The translations under genes and the position numbers were made by a program. The notes under the pieces were generated by a model. The model made no database searches and was not told where the DNA came from. It saw only the letters and a program-made list of their open reading frames with translations. Below, in pieces: positions 25,394-33,368 of a DNA stretch of 64,000 nt (position 1 is its first letter; the number at the start of each line of letters is the position of its first letter). This DNA comes from Gaetbulibacter sp. S0825 (GTDB taxonomy: Bacteria > Bacteroidota > Bacteroidia > Flavobacteriales > Flavobacteriaceae): NCBI RefSeq assembly GCF_011777505.1, contig NZ_JAATJT010000001.1:744001-808000 (forward strand), in the 5' to 3' direction.

Positions 25394-26123
25394 AATGAAT
25401 ATCTTTTATAATGGTTTGTTCAATTTGTTTTACTAAGGCAATTGGCTCTTCAGAATTAACTGCAATGGGTTGATGTACTTTAAATGTAATATGCGCTCCC
25501 AATCCCATTGGAAATTTTCCATAGCGCAACGTTTTCCAGGAATTATTAATGGAAACAGGAACTACTAATGCATTTGGCATATGATTCATCAATGTAACTA
25601 ATCCTTTTGTTTTAAAAGGTTTCGGCTTGCCAGTTCTGCTTCGTGTTCCTTCAGGAAAAATAACGGCAGCCCAATTGTTTTTTTCGACACGTTTAGCAAA
25701 GTTTTCAATAGCTTTTATAGATTCAATAGGCTTTTTTCTATCAATTAGAACAGAACCTCCATGACGTAAATTGTAGGACACACTCGGAATCCCTTTTCCT
25801 AATTCTTTTTTGCTTATAAATTTTGGATGATGTTTTCGCATATACCACATTAAAGGCGAAATGTCGTACATACTTTGATGATTGGCGACTATAATTAAGG
25901 GACGATTGGAATCTATTTTATGTGGATTGTTAAACGTAAATCGAGTTCCTAAAATATTTAAACAGCGCATTAACCAGAACTGTAAACAAATTACGACGCG
26001 TTTATGTGCTTGGTAGCCTAGAACATTAAAAGCGAACCATTGTATAGGATGAAAAACTATAAGTGTCAAAAAAAAGAAAAACGCATAGATAAGCGTTAAA
26101 GGGTATGCTAGAAGTTTAATCAT
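25383..26123 (-). CDS. plsC: 1-acyl-sn-glycerol-3-phosphate acyltransferase
   Basis: The 246-residue membrane-associated protein has an N-terminal hydrophobic helix. The acyltransferase motif I NHQSMYD (HX4D) is near residue 76, and motif III FPEGTRSR is near 160. It acylates lysophosphatidic acid to phosphatidic acid in phospholipid synthesis. A -7 like element TACTTTTG sits at 26146-26153 on the minus strand, 23 nt before the ATG, so this gene probably heads the plsC-HD-GNAT operon. Confidence 0.92.
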   Translation of the reverse strand: MIKLLAYPLTLIYAFFFFLTLIVFHPIQWFAFNVLGYQAHKRVVICLQFWLMRCLNILGTRFTFNNPHKIDSNRPLIIVANHQSMYDISPLMWYMRKHHPKFISKKELGKGIPSVSYNLRHGGSVLIDRKKPIESIKAIENFAKRVEKNNWAAVIFPEGTRSRTGKPKPFKTKGLVTLMNHMPNALVVPVSINNSWKTLRYGKFPMGLGAHITFKVHQPIAVNSEEPIALVKQIEQTIIKDIHYDE

Positions 26124-26175
26124 TTTTTAATGCTAAATAGGCATTCAAAAGTAGGAAAAACAAAAGAAAATACCT

Positions 26176-26574
26176 TTAAAAAATTGGATTACATGTGTTA
26201 TCAAGACATTCAAACCCAACAGGAGGAGGAGCAATAGAACAATCTGAAATAATCTCCCATTTTTCGTTAAGCTCTTGTTCTAACTGATTATAATCATCTA
26301 CCCAAAGCAGTAATTGATCAACATCTATTGAGTTTGTGTAAATTAAATAGGTCCAAGGTCCACCACAAGGCTTACTTCCAAAACCTATAAATAAGCATTC
26401 GGTATTCTCGTTGCAAACAGACGTTGCTGCTAAATCTTCAATTTCATCTTTGTAAATATTTAGTTCAGCCCTTTCTTCTTCAAAAGTTAAAGGAGGCTTG
26501 TCTTCATCACATTGCGTAGCCACAAAAAAGAAACAAAAAGAAATAAGCACAAAAGTTAGTTTTAAACTTTTCAT
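26176..26574 (-). CDS. Small Cys-rich lipoprotein-like protein of unknown function
   Basis: The 132-residue protein has an N-terminal signal (Lys-rich start then a hydrophobic stretch) followed by VATQC, a possible lipidation cysteine at residue 22. Six further cysteines are in the mature part (CNENTEC, KPCGG, DCS, ECL, TCN), probably as disulfides in the periplasm. I do not recognise a family. Confidence 0.65.
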   Translation of the reverse strand: MKSLKLTFVLISFCFFFVATQCDEDKPPLTFEEERAELNIYKDEIEDLAATSVCNENTECLFIGFGSKPCGGPWTYLIYTNSIDVDQLLLWVDDYNQLEQELNEKWEIISDCSIAPPPVGFECLDNTCNPIF

Positions 26575-26628
26575 AACAAGAGTTTATTTTAAGATGCATT
26601 AATATTCTATAAGTTGCGTAAAAGCATA

Positions 26629-26660
26629 AAAAAACCACGACTAAATCGTGGCTTAATTTT
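26629..26660 (-). terminator. Terminator after brxA-like gene
   Basis: Read on the minus strand, AAGCCACGA pairs with TCGTGGTTT around a 5-nt loop and is followed by a T-run. It lies about 28 nt beyond the bacilliredoxin stop. Confidence 0.8.
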
Positions 26661-26687
26661 TATTTGTCAATTTGTAATGACTGTTTC

Positions 26688-27098
26688 TTAACAATTTGCA
26701 TTGTAAGCATCAACAAGATTTTCAGCAATCATTTCAGCTGGACGACCTTCAATGTGGTGACGCTCTAGCATGTGAACTAACTCTCCATCTTTAAACAATG
26801 CCATACAAGGAGAACTTGGTGGAAACGGAATCATAAATTCACGCGCCTTATCAGTTGCTTCTCTATCAACACCTGCAAAAACAGTCACTAAATGATCTGG
26901 ACGTTTTGCATTTTGTAAACTTTGTCTAGCCCCTGGTCGAGCATTAGCTGCAGCACAACCACAAACAGAATTTACAACTACTAATGTTGTTCCTTCTTTT
27001 GCCATAGCTGTCTCAACTGCTTCAACGGTGTGTAATTCTTCGAAACCTACGTTTGTTAAATCCTCACGCATAGGTTTTACTAATTCTGCTGGATACAT
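26688..27098 (-). CDS. BrxA/BrxB family bacilliredoxin
   Basis: The 136-residue thioredoxin-like protein has the CGC active site (Cys46-Gly-Cys48 in SVCGCAAANARPG). The start is taken at 27098 (MYPAELVKPM), matching the family N-terminus. The reading frame is open 23 codons further, but that stretch covers the promoter. A -7 element TATCTTTG lies at 27132-27139 on the minus strand, 33 nt upstream. Bacilliredoxins remove bacillithiol from mixed disulfides in Firmicutes. In Bacteroidota, which also make bacillithiol in some groups, the same role is likely but inferred. Confidence 0.9.
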   Translation of the reverse strand: MYPAELVKPMREDLTNVGFEELHTVEAVETAMAKEGTTLVVVNSVCGCAAANARPGARQSLQNAKRPDHLVTVFAGVDREATDKAREFMIPFPPSSPCMALFKDGELVHMLERHHIEGRPAEMIAENLVDAYNANC

Positions 27099-27131
27099 AT
27101 TTTTAATTTTAAGAATTATTAATTTAAAGCA

Positions 27132-27139
27132 CAAAGATA
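27132..27139 (-). promoter_or_regulatory. -7 element for the bacilliredoxin gene
   Basis: The minus-strand sequence TATCTTTG is a perfect match to TAnnTTTG, placed 33 nt before the ATG at 27098. No TTTG is found 19 nt upstream, so the -33 part is weak. Confidence 0.5.
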
Positions 27140-27182
27140 CCAATTGTGTAACAATTTCCGCATCCAATCTACTAACAAATAG

Positions 27183-27190
27183 TATATTTG
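27183..27190 (+). promoter_or_regulatory. -7 element for the DjlA-like gene
   Basis: TATATTTG, a perfect TAnnTTTG, lies 25 nt before the ATG at 27216 and faces away from the bacilliredoxin promoter. No clear -33 element is seen. Confidence 0.5.
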
Positions 27191-27215
27191 GTCATAATTA
27201 AAATCTATTACTTAC

Positions 27216-27986
27216 ATGAGTTTTTCAAAGTGGATTGGAGCATCGATAGGTTGGTCGTTCGGAGGCCCAATTGGCGCTATAATTGGATTGGCATTAGGAG
27301 GTATTGTGGATGCAATGGCAAAAGGAGGAAGTCCTTTATTGGGCGAACGACAAACTGGACGTCGCCAAACAACTTATAGAACAAGACCTAGGCAAAGACC
27401 TCAAACACAACCAGGAGATTTTGAAGTAAGCTTATTAGTATTAGCATCCATTGTTATAAAAGCCGATGACCATCAAGACCAACGCGAGCTTGATTTTGTA
27501 CGTCAACAATTTACAAGCATGTATGGTAAAGAGCGTGCAAATCATGCGTTTAAACTCTTTAAAAACATAAGTAAACAAAGTATTTCTACACGACAGGTTT
27601 GTAACCAAATACGACAGATGATGGACCATCCATCACGTTTACAACTCCTTCACTTTTTATTCGGAATAGCTAAGGCTGATACGCACGTTACTGAAAACGA
27701 AATTAGACAGATTTATACTATATCAGGTTATTTAGGTATCAGCTCAAAAGATTTTGAGAGCATCAAGGCTATGTTCTTTAATAGCACCGAAAATGCTTAT
27801 AAAATTTTGGAAATTGATAAATCTGCCTCAGTAGATGAAATTAAAAAAGCCTACAGAAAAATGGCGAAGAAATATCATCCTGACCGCTTAATTCACTTAG
27901 GCAAAGAGCATCAAAAGGGTGCTGAAGAAAAATTTAGGCAAGTGCAAGAAGCGTATGAGCAATTGCAGAAGGAAAGAGGATTTTAA
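27216..27986 (+). CDS. TerB/DjlA-like co-chaperone with C-terminal J domain
   Basis: The 256-residue protein has a glycine-rich hydrophobic N-terminus ([18 protein letters not shown]) that is probably membrane-inserted. A TerB-like helical domain (about residues 65-185) follows. A C-terminal J domain has the Hsp70-stimulating HPD tripeptide in KKYHPDRL. The order matches DjlA, a membrane-anchored DnaJ-type co-chaperone. A small membrane-protein gene follows 9 nt downstream. Confidence 0.9.
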   Translation: MSFSKWIGASIGWSFGGPIGAIIGLALGGIVDAMAKGGSPLLGERQTGRRQTTYRTRPRQRPQTQPGDFEVSLLVLASIVIKADDHQDQRELDFVRQQFTSMYGKERANHAFKLFKNISKQSISTRQVCNQIRQMMDHPSRLQLLHFLFGIAKADTHVTENEIRQIYTISGYLGISSKDFESIKAMFFNSTENAYKILEIDKSASVDEIKKAYRKMAKKYHPDRLIHLGKEHQKGAEEKFRQVQEAYEQLQKERGF

Positions 27987-27995
27987 TTTGTTATT

Positions 27996-28208
27996 ATGAT
28001 TTGGATTATTGGAATTGTTTTTATTTTTATTGTAGCATTTATTATAATTAAATTTTCAATTGATACTACAAAAAATCCAGACTCTAACCTTGGAATATTA
28101 GAACATCCTAGCACTTATAAAAAACAAAACATAGAAATGATTGATGAGTCTGTAGACTTAGTTGACAATAAGGATAGTCCTGATGATGACACTGTTAGTT
28201 GGCGATAA
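27996..28208 (+). CDS. Small single-helix membrane protein with acidic tail, unknown function
   Basis: The 70-residue protein has one strongly hydrophobic helix (residues 2-22) and a hydrophilic tail rich in Asp and Glu ending DDDTVSWR. It lies 9 nt after the DjlA-like gene on the same strand, so it is probably co-transcribed. I do not recognise a family. Confidence 0.6.
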   Translation: MIWIIGIVFIFIVAFIIIKFSIDTTKNPDSNLGILEHPSTYKKQNIEMIDESVDLVDNKDSPDDDTVSWR

Positions 28209-28235
28209 TGGTATAAAGATTTAAACCATAAAAAG

Positions 28236-28382
28236 CTATTCTCGTTTTTTCTCTTGTATTCGTTTATCTATGTATTTAAAATAGCGTTTTTCTTTATACT
28301 TTCTGTATAAAAACGCAATAACTACAAATAGGCCAAGAATCATTATTCCACCTTTTCCAGTTATATAGTCAATTAGTTCCAT
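28236..28382 (-). CDS. Possible 48-residue membrane peptide
   Basis: On the minus strand an ATG at 28382 opens a 48-codon frame ending in TAG at 28236. It encodes a short start (MELIDYITGKGG), one hydrophobic helix (IMILGLFVVIAFLY) and a very basic tail (RKYKEKRYFKYIDK). The helix-plus-positive-tail pattern is typical of real small membrane proteins. The peptide fills an otherwise empty 350-bp gap between two plus-strand genes. No homologue is recognised. Confidence 0.5.
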   Translation of the reverse strand: MELIDYITGKGGIMILGLFVVIAFLYRKYKEKRYFKYIDKRIQEKKRE

Positions 28383-28530
28383 AACATTAAATTAAGGGCG
28401 TTATAGTCGGCAATAAAACAAAAACTTTCATTGCGACCATTTATTTTAGACCAACTGCATGATTGAACGTTATTTGTAAACCTATTAGCAATTATAGATT
28501 AAATAAATTTTTAGTCTTCCCTAAAAATAT

Positions 28531-28561
28531 TTTTACCCTTATATAAATATTACTATCTTTG
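28531..28561 (+). promoter_or_regulatory. Bacteroidota-type promoter for the DtxR-feo operon
   Basis: TTTT at 28531 (3 of 4 with TTTG) is followed by a 19-nt spacer and TATCTTTG at 28554-28561, a perfect -7. The transcript would start near 28566, upstream of the TTG start codon at 28580. Confidence 0.7.
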
Positions 28562-28579
28562 TCATCTAAAATTTGTGAT

Positions 28580-29233
28580 TTGGTTACATTATCAGAAGAA
28601 AATTATTTAAAGGCCATCTACCATTTGGGAAACCAAGGAGATAACACAGTGAGCACCAATGCTATTGCTGAGCAAATAGATGCCAAAGCATCTTCGGTAA
28701 CTGATATGATTAAAAAACTAGCCGAAAAAGAGTTGGCTAACTATATAAAATATCAAGGCGTAAGTTTAACAGAGACAGGACGTTTGACTGCAAGATCAGT
28801 GATTAGAAAGCATCGTCTTTGGGAAACGTTTTTAGTAAATAAGCTCAATTTTTCTTGGCATGAAGTTCATGACATTGCCGAACAATTAGAGCATATTAAA
28901 TCTGAAAAGCTTATCGACAAACTAGACGATTTTCTAGAAAACCCAACACACGACCCTCATGGAGACCCAATACCTGATAAACATGGAAATTACACCAAAA
29001 TAAAAAGTAAAAGTATTTTAGATATTAGCACTGGAAGTCAAGGTGTTTTAATTAGCGTCAAAGACTCTTCTAAAGCGTTTTTAAAGTATTTAAATAAAAA
29101 CGAATTGGCTTTAGGTGACATGATTAGAGTAGTCGATTTTGAACCTTTTGATGAATCGTTTACTATTGAAACCAAATCAAAAACCATGACCATTTCCAAA
29201 AACGTCGCAGAAAATCTCTATTTAAGTGTATAG
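28580..29233 (+). CDS. DtxR/MntR-family metal-dependent transcriptional regulator
   Basis: The protein has about 217 residues, with TTG at 28580 as start (reads MVTLSEENYLKA). The frame is open to a TTG at 28559, but that codon lies inside the -7 element. An N-terminal winged helix is followed by the dimerisation/metal region RKHRLWETFL and HDIAEQLEH (the E-x-x-E-H ligand set). A C-terminal SH3/FeoA-like part completes it. The Asp8 position of MntR reads Asn (EENYLK), so metal choice (Mn or Fe) is open. It heads the operon with the membrane-tethered regulator and split FeoB and probably represses them when metal is sufficient. The next ATG follows its stop by 1 nt. Confidence 0.88.
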   Translation: MVTLSEENYLKAIYHLGNQGDNTVSTNAIAEQIDAKASSVTDMIKKLAEKELANYIKYQGVSLTETGRLTARSVIRKHRLWETFLVNKLNFSWHEVHDIAEQLEHIKSEKLIDKLDDFLENPTHDPHGDPIPDKHGNYTKIKSKSILDISTGSQGVLISVKDSSKAFLKYLNKNELALGDMIRVVDFEPFDESFTIETKSKTMTISKNVAENLYLSV

Positions 29234-29234
29234 C

Positions 29235-30269
29235 ATGAACGATTACAATCCAATATCAGCACTTATCATATTTTTTGGAATAACCATCTTATTGTTCTTG
29301 CTATTTAGACCAACTAAAGGATGGTTTTGGTTGCTGAAAAGAAACTTTAAAAGTGACGAAAAAGTAATTATTGAAGACATCCTAAAACAACTCTATCACT
29401 TTGAAAATTCAGGAAATAAAGTGGATACTAAAACATTGGTTCAGTCTTTAAATTTTAAAAACAAAAGTATTGTTGAAGCCATAAAAAAAATGTCCATCAA
29501 TGACTTAGTGTATTTTGATAAGGATGCATTAAAACTTACGGAAGAAGGTCAGGAATATGCTCTACGAATCATAAGGGTTCACCGCCTCTGGGAACGATAT
29601 TTGGCAGATAGAACAGGGTTTCATAAAAATGAATGGCACGATAGAGCTGAGCGTATGGAGCACAAATTGAATCGTGACGAAACCAATAAATTGGCATCTC
29701 AACTTGGAAACCCTAAGTTTGATCCACATGGTGACCCAATTCCAACTAAAACTGGAAAAATTGCTGAAATTGAAGGTGTGGAATTACCATTATTGCCTGT
29801 AAATTCCATAGCAAGAATCACTCATATTGAAGACGAGCCAGAAGTTATTTACAAACAAATACTTGCTGAGAATATTCATATTGGCTCTTTGCTTAAAGTA
29901 GTTGAAAACAATAATACACGTATCGTATTTCATTCGGAAGGTGAAGAAGTGGTATTAGCTCCAATTGTGGCTTCAAATCTTACAGTATTGCCAATAGAAA
30001 AGGAAGTTGTGATAGAAGATAATATTGCACGTTTATCTGGTTTACAAGAAGATGAAGAAGCCGAAATTATTGGAATATCAAAAGAAAGCAGAGGCGAAAG
30101 CAGAAGACGTTTATTGGATTTGGGCTTTGTAAAAGGCTCAAAAATAAAAATAGACTTATTAAATCCTTTAGGAGAGCCTCATGCTTATTTGGTAAAAGGA
30201 ACATCTATTGCTTTACGAAAAGATCAAGCATCTAAAATTCTCATTAAAAAATTAGACAATGGATACTAA
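29235..30269 (+). CDS. Membrane-anchored DtxR-like regulator fused to a C-terminal FeoA domain
   Basis: The protein has 344 residues from the ATG at 29235. It opens with one transmembrane helix (about residues 8-25, [16 protein letters not shown]). A DtxR-type winged helix (about 40-100) and a dimerisation/metal region with [10 protein letters not shown] and RAERMEH follow. An SH3-like part and a FeoA domain at the end (about 265-344, [12 protein letters not shown]) complete it. The FeoA domain suggests it docks on the FeoB permease of this operon. The DtxR part may therefore act as a metal sensor on the membrane rather than as a DNA-binding repressor. Its end overlaps the next gene by 11 nt. 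Confidence 0.85.
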   Translation: MNDYNPISALIIFFGITILLFLLFRPTKGWFWLLKRNFKSDEKVIIEDILKQLYHFENSGNKVDTKTLVQSLNFKNKSIVEAIKKMSINDLVYFDKDALKLTEEGQEYALRIIRVHRLWERYLADRTGFHKNEWHDRAERMEHKLNRDETNKLASQLGNPKFDPHGDPIPTKTGKIAEIEGVELPLLPVNSIARITHIEDEPEVIYKQILAENIHIGSLLKVVENNNTRIVFHSEGEEVVLAPIVASNLTVLPIEKEVVIEDNIARLSGLQEDEEAEIIGISKESRGESRRRLLDLGFVKGSKIKIDLLNPLGEPHAYLVKGTSIALRKDQASKILIKKLDNGY

Positions 30270-31026
30270 AGCAGTAAAAAGTGCTTGCGAAACTTGTGCG
30301 CATTTCAATGCCGAGGGAATGAAAAAACTTGGTATTAACACTGAAAATTTCGACTTTGTTGTGGCCTTAGCTGGAAACCCAAATACAGGGAAAAGTACAG
30401 TTTTTAATGCCTTAACGGGATTACGCCAACATACAGGAAATTGGCCAGGAAAAACTGTCACAAGAGCAGAAGGTGGTTTTCAGTACAATGAGCAGAAGTA
30501 TAAACTGGTGGATTTGCCAGGAACTTATTCGCTTTTATCTACATCAACTGATGAAGAAGTTGCAAGAGATTTTTTACTCTTTGGAAGACCAGATGTTACT
30601 GTAATTGTCGCAGATGCGAACAGATTAGAGCGTAACTTGAATTTAGTACTTCAAATTTTAGAAATAACTGATAAAGCTGTGTTATGCCTAAACCTAATGG
30701 ATGAAGCTAAACGCAATAATATTGTGATTGACCAAAGGACATTAGCAAGAGACTTGGGTATACCAGTAGTGGCTACAAGCGCAAGATATAATGAAGGTGT
30801 CCCTGAGTTAATTCAAACTATTTCTGAAGTAGCAAACGGAACCATTATTTGTAAGCCTCATCGCATTAAAAATGTGCCACCAAATATTGAAAAGGCTGTA
30901 AAAAAGTTGAGTGCTGAAATAGAAAAAGAATTTCCAGGAATATCAAATAGTAGATGGATTGCTTTTAGATTATTAGAAGGTGATTCTCAAATAATAGAAG
31001 CTCTAAAGACTGGTGAATTAGTGTAA
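30259..31026 (+). CDS. FeoB N-terminal GTPase, separate gene
   Basis: The 255-residue G protein has G1 GNPNTGKST (39-47), G3 DLPGTYSL, G4 NLMDEAKR and a G5-like SARYNEG, followed by the helical GDI-type region. It has no transmembrane part. A short N-terminal extension has a CETC pair. It matches the cytosolic half of FeoB. The membrane half is the next gene, 2 nt downstream in another frame. Gated uptake of Fe2+ or Mn2+ is likely. The DtxR neighbours recall Porphyromonas FeoB2, which has been linked to manganese. Confidence 0.88.
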   Translation: MDTKAVKSACETCAHFNAEGMKKLGINTENFDFVVALAGNPNTGKSTVFNALTGLRQHTGNWPGKTVTRAEGGFQYNEQKYKLVDLPGTYSLLSTSTDEEVARDFLLFGRPDVTVIVADANRLERNLNLVLQILEITDKAVLCLNLMDEAKRNNIVIDQRTLARDLGIPVVATSARYNEGVPELIQTISEVANGTIICKPHRIKNVPPNIEKAVKKLSAEIEKEFPGISNSRWIAFRLLEGDSQIIEALKTGELV

Positions 31027-31028
31027 TT

Positions 31029-32444
31029 ATGACTAAGAAGAATATTGAACATATTATTGAATTATCAAACGAATTACGTTGGCAAATAGGTGACGATTTC
31101 CACGATAATTTAACCGAAGGTATTTACGCTGATGCTGCAAATATTGTTAAAGATAGTGTCCATACTGAAAAAGGAAAAAAAAGATTTCGATTAGATTCAA
31201 AAATCGATAAGATTGTTACAAGCAAGACGTTTGGATTTCCAATTATGTTTCTCATTTTGGGAGTTGTTTTATGGCTAACAATTATTGGAGCCAATTACCC
31301 TTCATCGATGTTGGCTAATTTGTTGTTAGATACAATTCATCCAGCATTAAAAAGTGGCGCATCAAGTATTGGAATGCCTTGGTGGCTCGATGGGTTTTTA
31401 ATTGATGGCGTGTATTTAGCAGTAGCTTGGGTAATTGCGGTGATGTTGCCGCCAATGGCAATTTTCTTTCCTTTGTTCACTCTACTTGAAGATTTTGGTT
31501 ATTTACCACGAGTTGCATTCAATTTAGATAATTTATTTAAGAAATCTGGAGCTCATGGAAAACAAGCATTGACTATGAGTATGGGTTTTGGCTGCAATGC
31601 TGCAGGTGTTGTAGCTACAAGAATTATTGATAGTCCTAGAGAACGACTTATAGCAATAATTACCAATAATTTTTCGCTCTGTAATGGACGTTGGCCAACA
31701 CAAATATTAATTGCTACAATTTTTATTGGAGCAGTAGTACCTTCGTCATTTTCAAGTGTGGCAGCTTTACTATCAGTAATTGGAATAGCAGTTTTAGGAA
31801 TGGCTTTCATGTTTTTAACGTCTTGGGCATTATCAAAAACTGTTTTAAAAGGTGAAGTTTCTACCTTCAATTTAGAATTACCTCCATACAGGCCACCACG
31901 TTTTTGGAAAACACTTTATACATCATTAATTGATAGAACTTTAATTGTATTGTGGAGAGCTATTGTTTTTGCAGCTCCAGCAGGTGCAGTTATTTGGCTG
32001 ATATCAAACATTTTTATTGGCGATGTAAGTATTGCTGTATGGTTAATTGATTCGTTTGATGGTTTTGGATGGTTGTTAGGATTAAATGGGGTTATTTTAT
32101 TGGCCTATATCGTGGCAATTCCAGCTAATGAAATCGTTATTCCAACTATTCTAATGTTAACAGTTATGGCTACTGGAATTTCTGGAGGTGAAGGTGCAGG
32201 TGTAATGTTTGAACTCGACTCTATGGATGCCACAGCAGATATTTTGAAAGCAGGAGGCTGGACATTATTAACAGCTATTAATTTAATGCTGTTTAGCTTG
32301 CTTCATAACCCATGTAGTACAACAATTTATACCATTTATAAAGAAACCAAAAGCACCAAATGGACAGTTGTAGCTTCAGTTTTACCTGTGATTTTAGGGT
32401 TTATTGTCACGTTTTTGGTCGCTCAAATCTGGAGGCTTTTTTAA
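31029..32444 (+). CDS. FeoB membrane permease half (nucleoside-recognition/Gate domain protein)
   Basis: The 471-residue polytopic protein (about 8-10 helices) contains the two Gate-domain repeats of FeoB. One has [14 protein letters not shown] and the pore-lining [13 protein letters not shown]. The other has [13 protein letters not shown] and a late CST segment. The hydrophilic N-terminus (1-75) is where a normal FeoB would join its GTPase. It pairs with the preceding GTPase gene to form the transporter. Confidence 0.88.
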   Translation: MTKKNIEHIIELSNELRWQIGDDFHDNLTEGIYADAANIVKDSVHTEKGKKRFRLDSKIDKIVTSKTFGFPIMFLILGVVLWLTIIGANYPSSMLANLLLDTIHPALKSGASSIGMPWWLDGFLIDGVYLAVAWVIAVMLPPMAIFFPLFTLLEDFGYLPRVAFNLDNLFKKSGAHGKQALTMSMGFGCNAAGVVATRIIDSPRERLIAIITNNFSLCNGRWPTQILIATIFIGAVVPSSFSSVAALLSVIGIAVLGMAFMFLTSWALSKTVLKGEVSTFNLELPPYRPPRFWKTLYTSLIDRTLIVLWRAIVFAAPAGAVIWLISNIFIGDVSIAVWLIDSFDGFGWLLGLNGVILLAYIVAIPANEIVIPTILMLTVMATGISGGEGAGVMFELDSMDATADILKAGGWTLLTAINLMLFSLLHNPCSTTIYTIYKETKSTKWTVVASVLPVILGFIVTFLVAQIWRLF

Positions 32445-32472
32445 TCAATTTTCAATTTTATATATAATATAA

Positions 32473-33237
32473 ATGACACTAAAAGAAGGAGTCAGAATAC
32501 TTGTATTTTCAATATTTACCACTAGTACTTTTGCACAAACAATAATAACCGATAGACCAGACCAAACAGAAAGTTCTTCAACCTTACTAAAAGGGAGTCT
32601 TCAAATAGAATCTGGAATTTTGTTGGGTTCAGCCAAAGATGCCTTTTTTTCTGAAAGAGTACTTCAAATACCTTCAGTATTATGGCGTTACGGAATTACT
32701 AATGGGATAGAACTTAGATTACTAACGGAGTTTGCAAGTGTTATAAATAAAATGTCAAATATGACCATTAATGGTATTTCTGATTTACAAATTGGGGCTA
32801 AAATTCAATTATTTAAAAAGGAAGAATTTAATACAGAAATTGCATTTTTATCGCATGCTATTGTACCATCTGCAAAAGATGAATTGTCTTTGAATAAATT
32901 TGGAGTGATTAATAAATTAGCAGTTTCACATGAATTAAGTGATACCATTGGATTGGGCTACAATATTGGGTATGATTATTTTGGCTCAGGAAATGGAAAT
33001 TTTACATATTCGTTAGCCTTAGGTTTTGGAATCTCTGATAAAATTGGTTTTTATGTAGAACCATATGGAGAGGTTATAGAGTTAGAAAATCACTTGGCCA
33101 ATTTTAATACAGGATTTACTTATTTACTAAAAGAAAACAGCCAGCTAGATGTTTCGTTTGGGACAGGAATAAACCACACCATGAAATACGTGTCTTTAGG
33201 CTATAGTTTAAACATAAGCAAAAACTCTAATAACTAG
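32473..33237 (+). CDS. Outer-membrane-type transporter (MetA-pathway/phenol-degradation fold)
   Basis: The 254-residue protein has a signal peptide ending TFAQ, then the hallmark ITDRPDQTESSSTL and alternating beta strands typical of the outer-membrane porin-like MetA_deg family. It lies 28 nt after the FeoB permease on the same strand. It may be an outer-membrane passage for the same metal or simply the last gene. Its stop overlaps the stop of the converging gene in one CTAG. Confidence 0.8.
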   Translation: MTLKEGVRILVFSIFTTSTFAQTIITDRPDQTESSSTLLKGSLQIESGILLGSAKDAFFSERVLQIPSVLWRYGITNGIELRLLTEFASVINKMSNMTINGISDLQIGAKIQLFKKEEFNTEIAFLSHAIVPSAKDELSLNKFGVINKLAVSHELSDTIGLGYNIGYDYFGSGNGNFTYSLALGFGISDKIGFYVEPYGEVIELENHLANFNTGFTYLLKENSQLDVSFGTGINHTMKYVSLGYSLNISKNSNN

Positions 33238-33368
33238 CAACCACAACCATCACTACCACATGATTTGGAGCTCTTTTTTTTAGATGACCAAACATATTTT
33301 CTTATCAAAAATGCAATAGCAATCAATCCAATTATTGTAATAATGATATTTTGAAAGACTTCACTCAT
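33234..33368 (-). CDS. FeoB-associated Cys-rich membrane peptide
   Basis: The 44-residue peptide starts at the ATG 33368, whose bases overlap the feoB stop as TAATG. It has one transmembrane helix (residues 5-22) and a C-terminal tail KKKSSKSCGSDGCGC with three cysteines. This is the pattern of the FeoB-associated Cys-rich proteins found at the end of feoAB operons, which are suggested to help iron handling. The open frame is longer upstream, but that part lies inside feoB. Confidence 0.85.
   Translation of the reverse strand: MSEVFQNIIITIIGLIAIAFLIRKYVWSSKKKSSKSCGSDGCGC

Noticed and set aside
27099-27167. Longer N-terminus of the bacilliredoxin
   Set aside because: It covers the -7 element TATCTTTG, and the family begins at MYPAELV.
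31020-31035. Split FeoB as a simple frameshift
   Set aside because: Considered because the genes lie 2 nt apart in different frames. The GTPase ends cleanly and the permease has its own ATG and a hydrophilic N-terminus, and similar split pairs are known to me in other flavobacteria. It is kept as a split gene but not proven.
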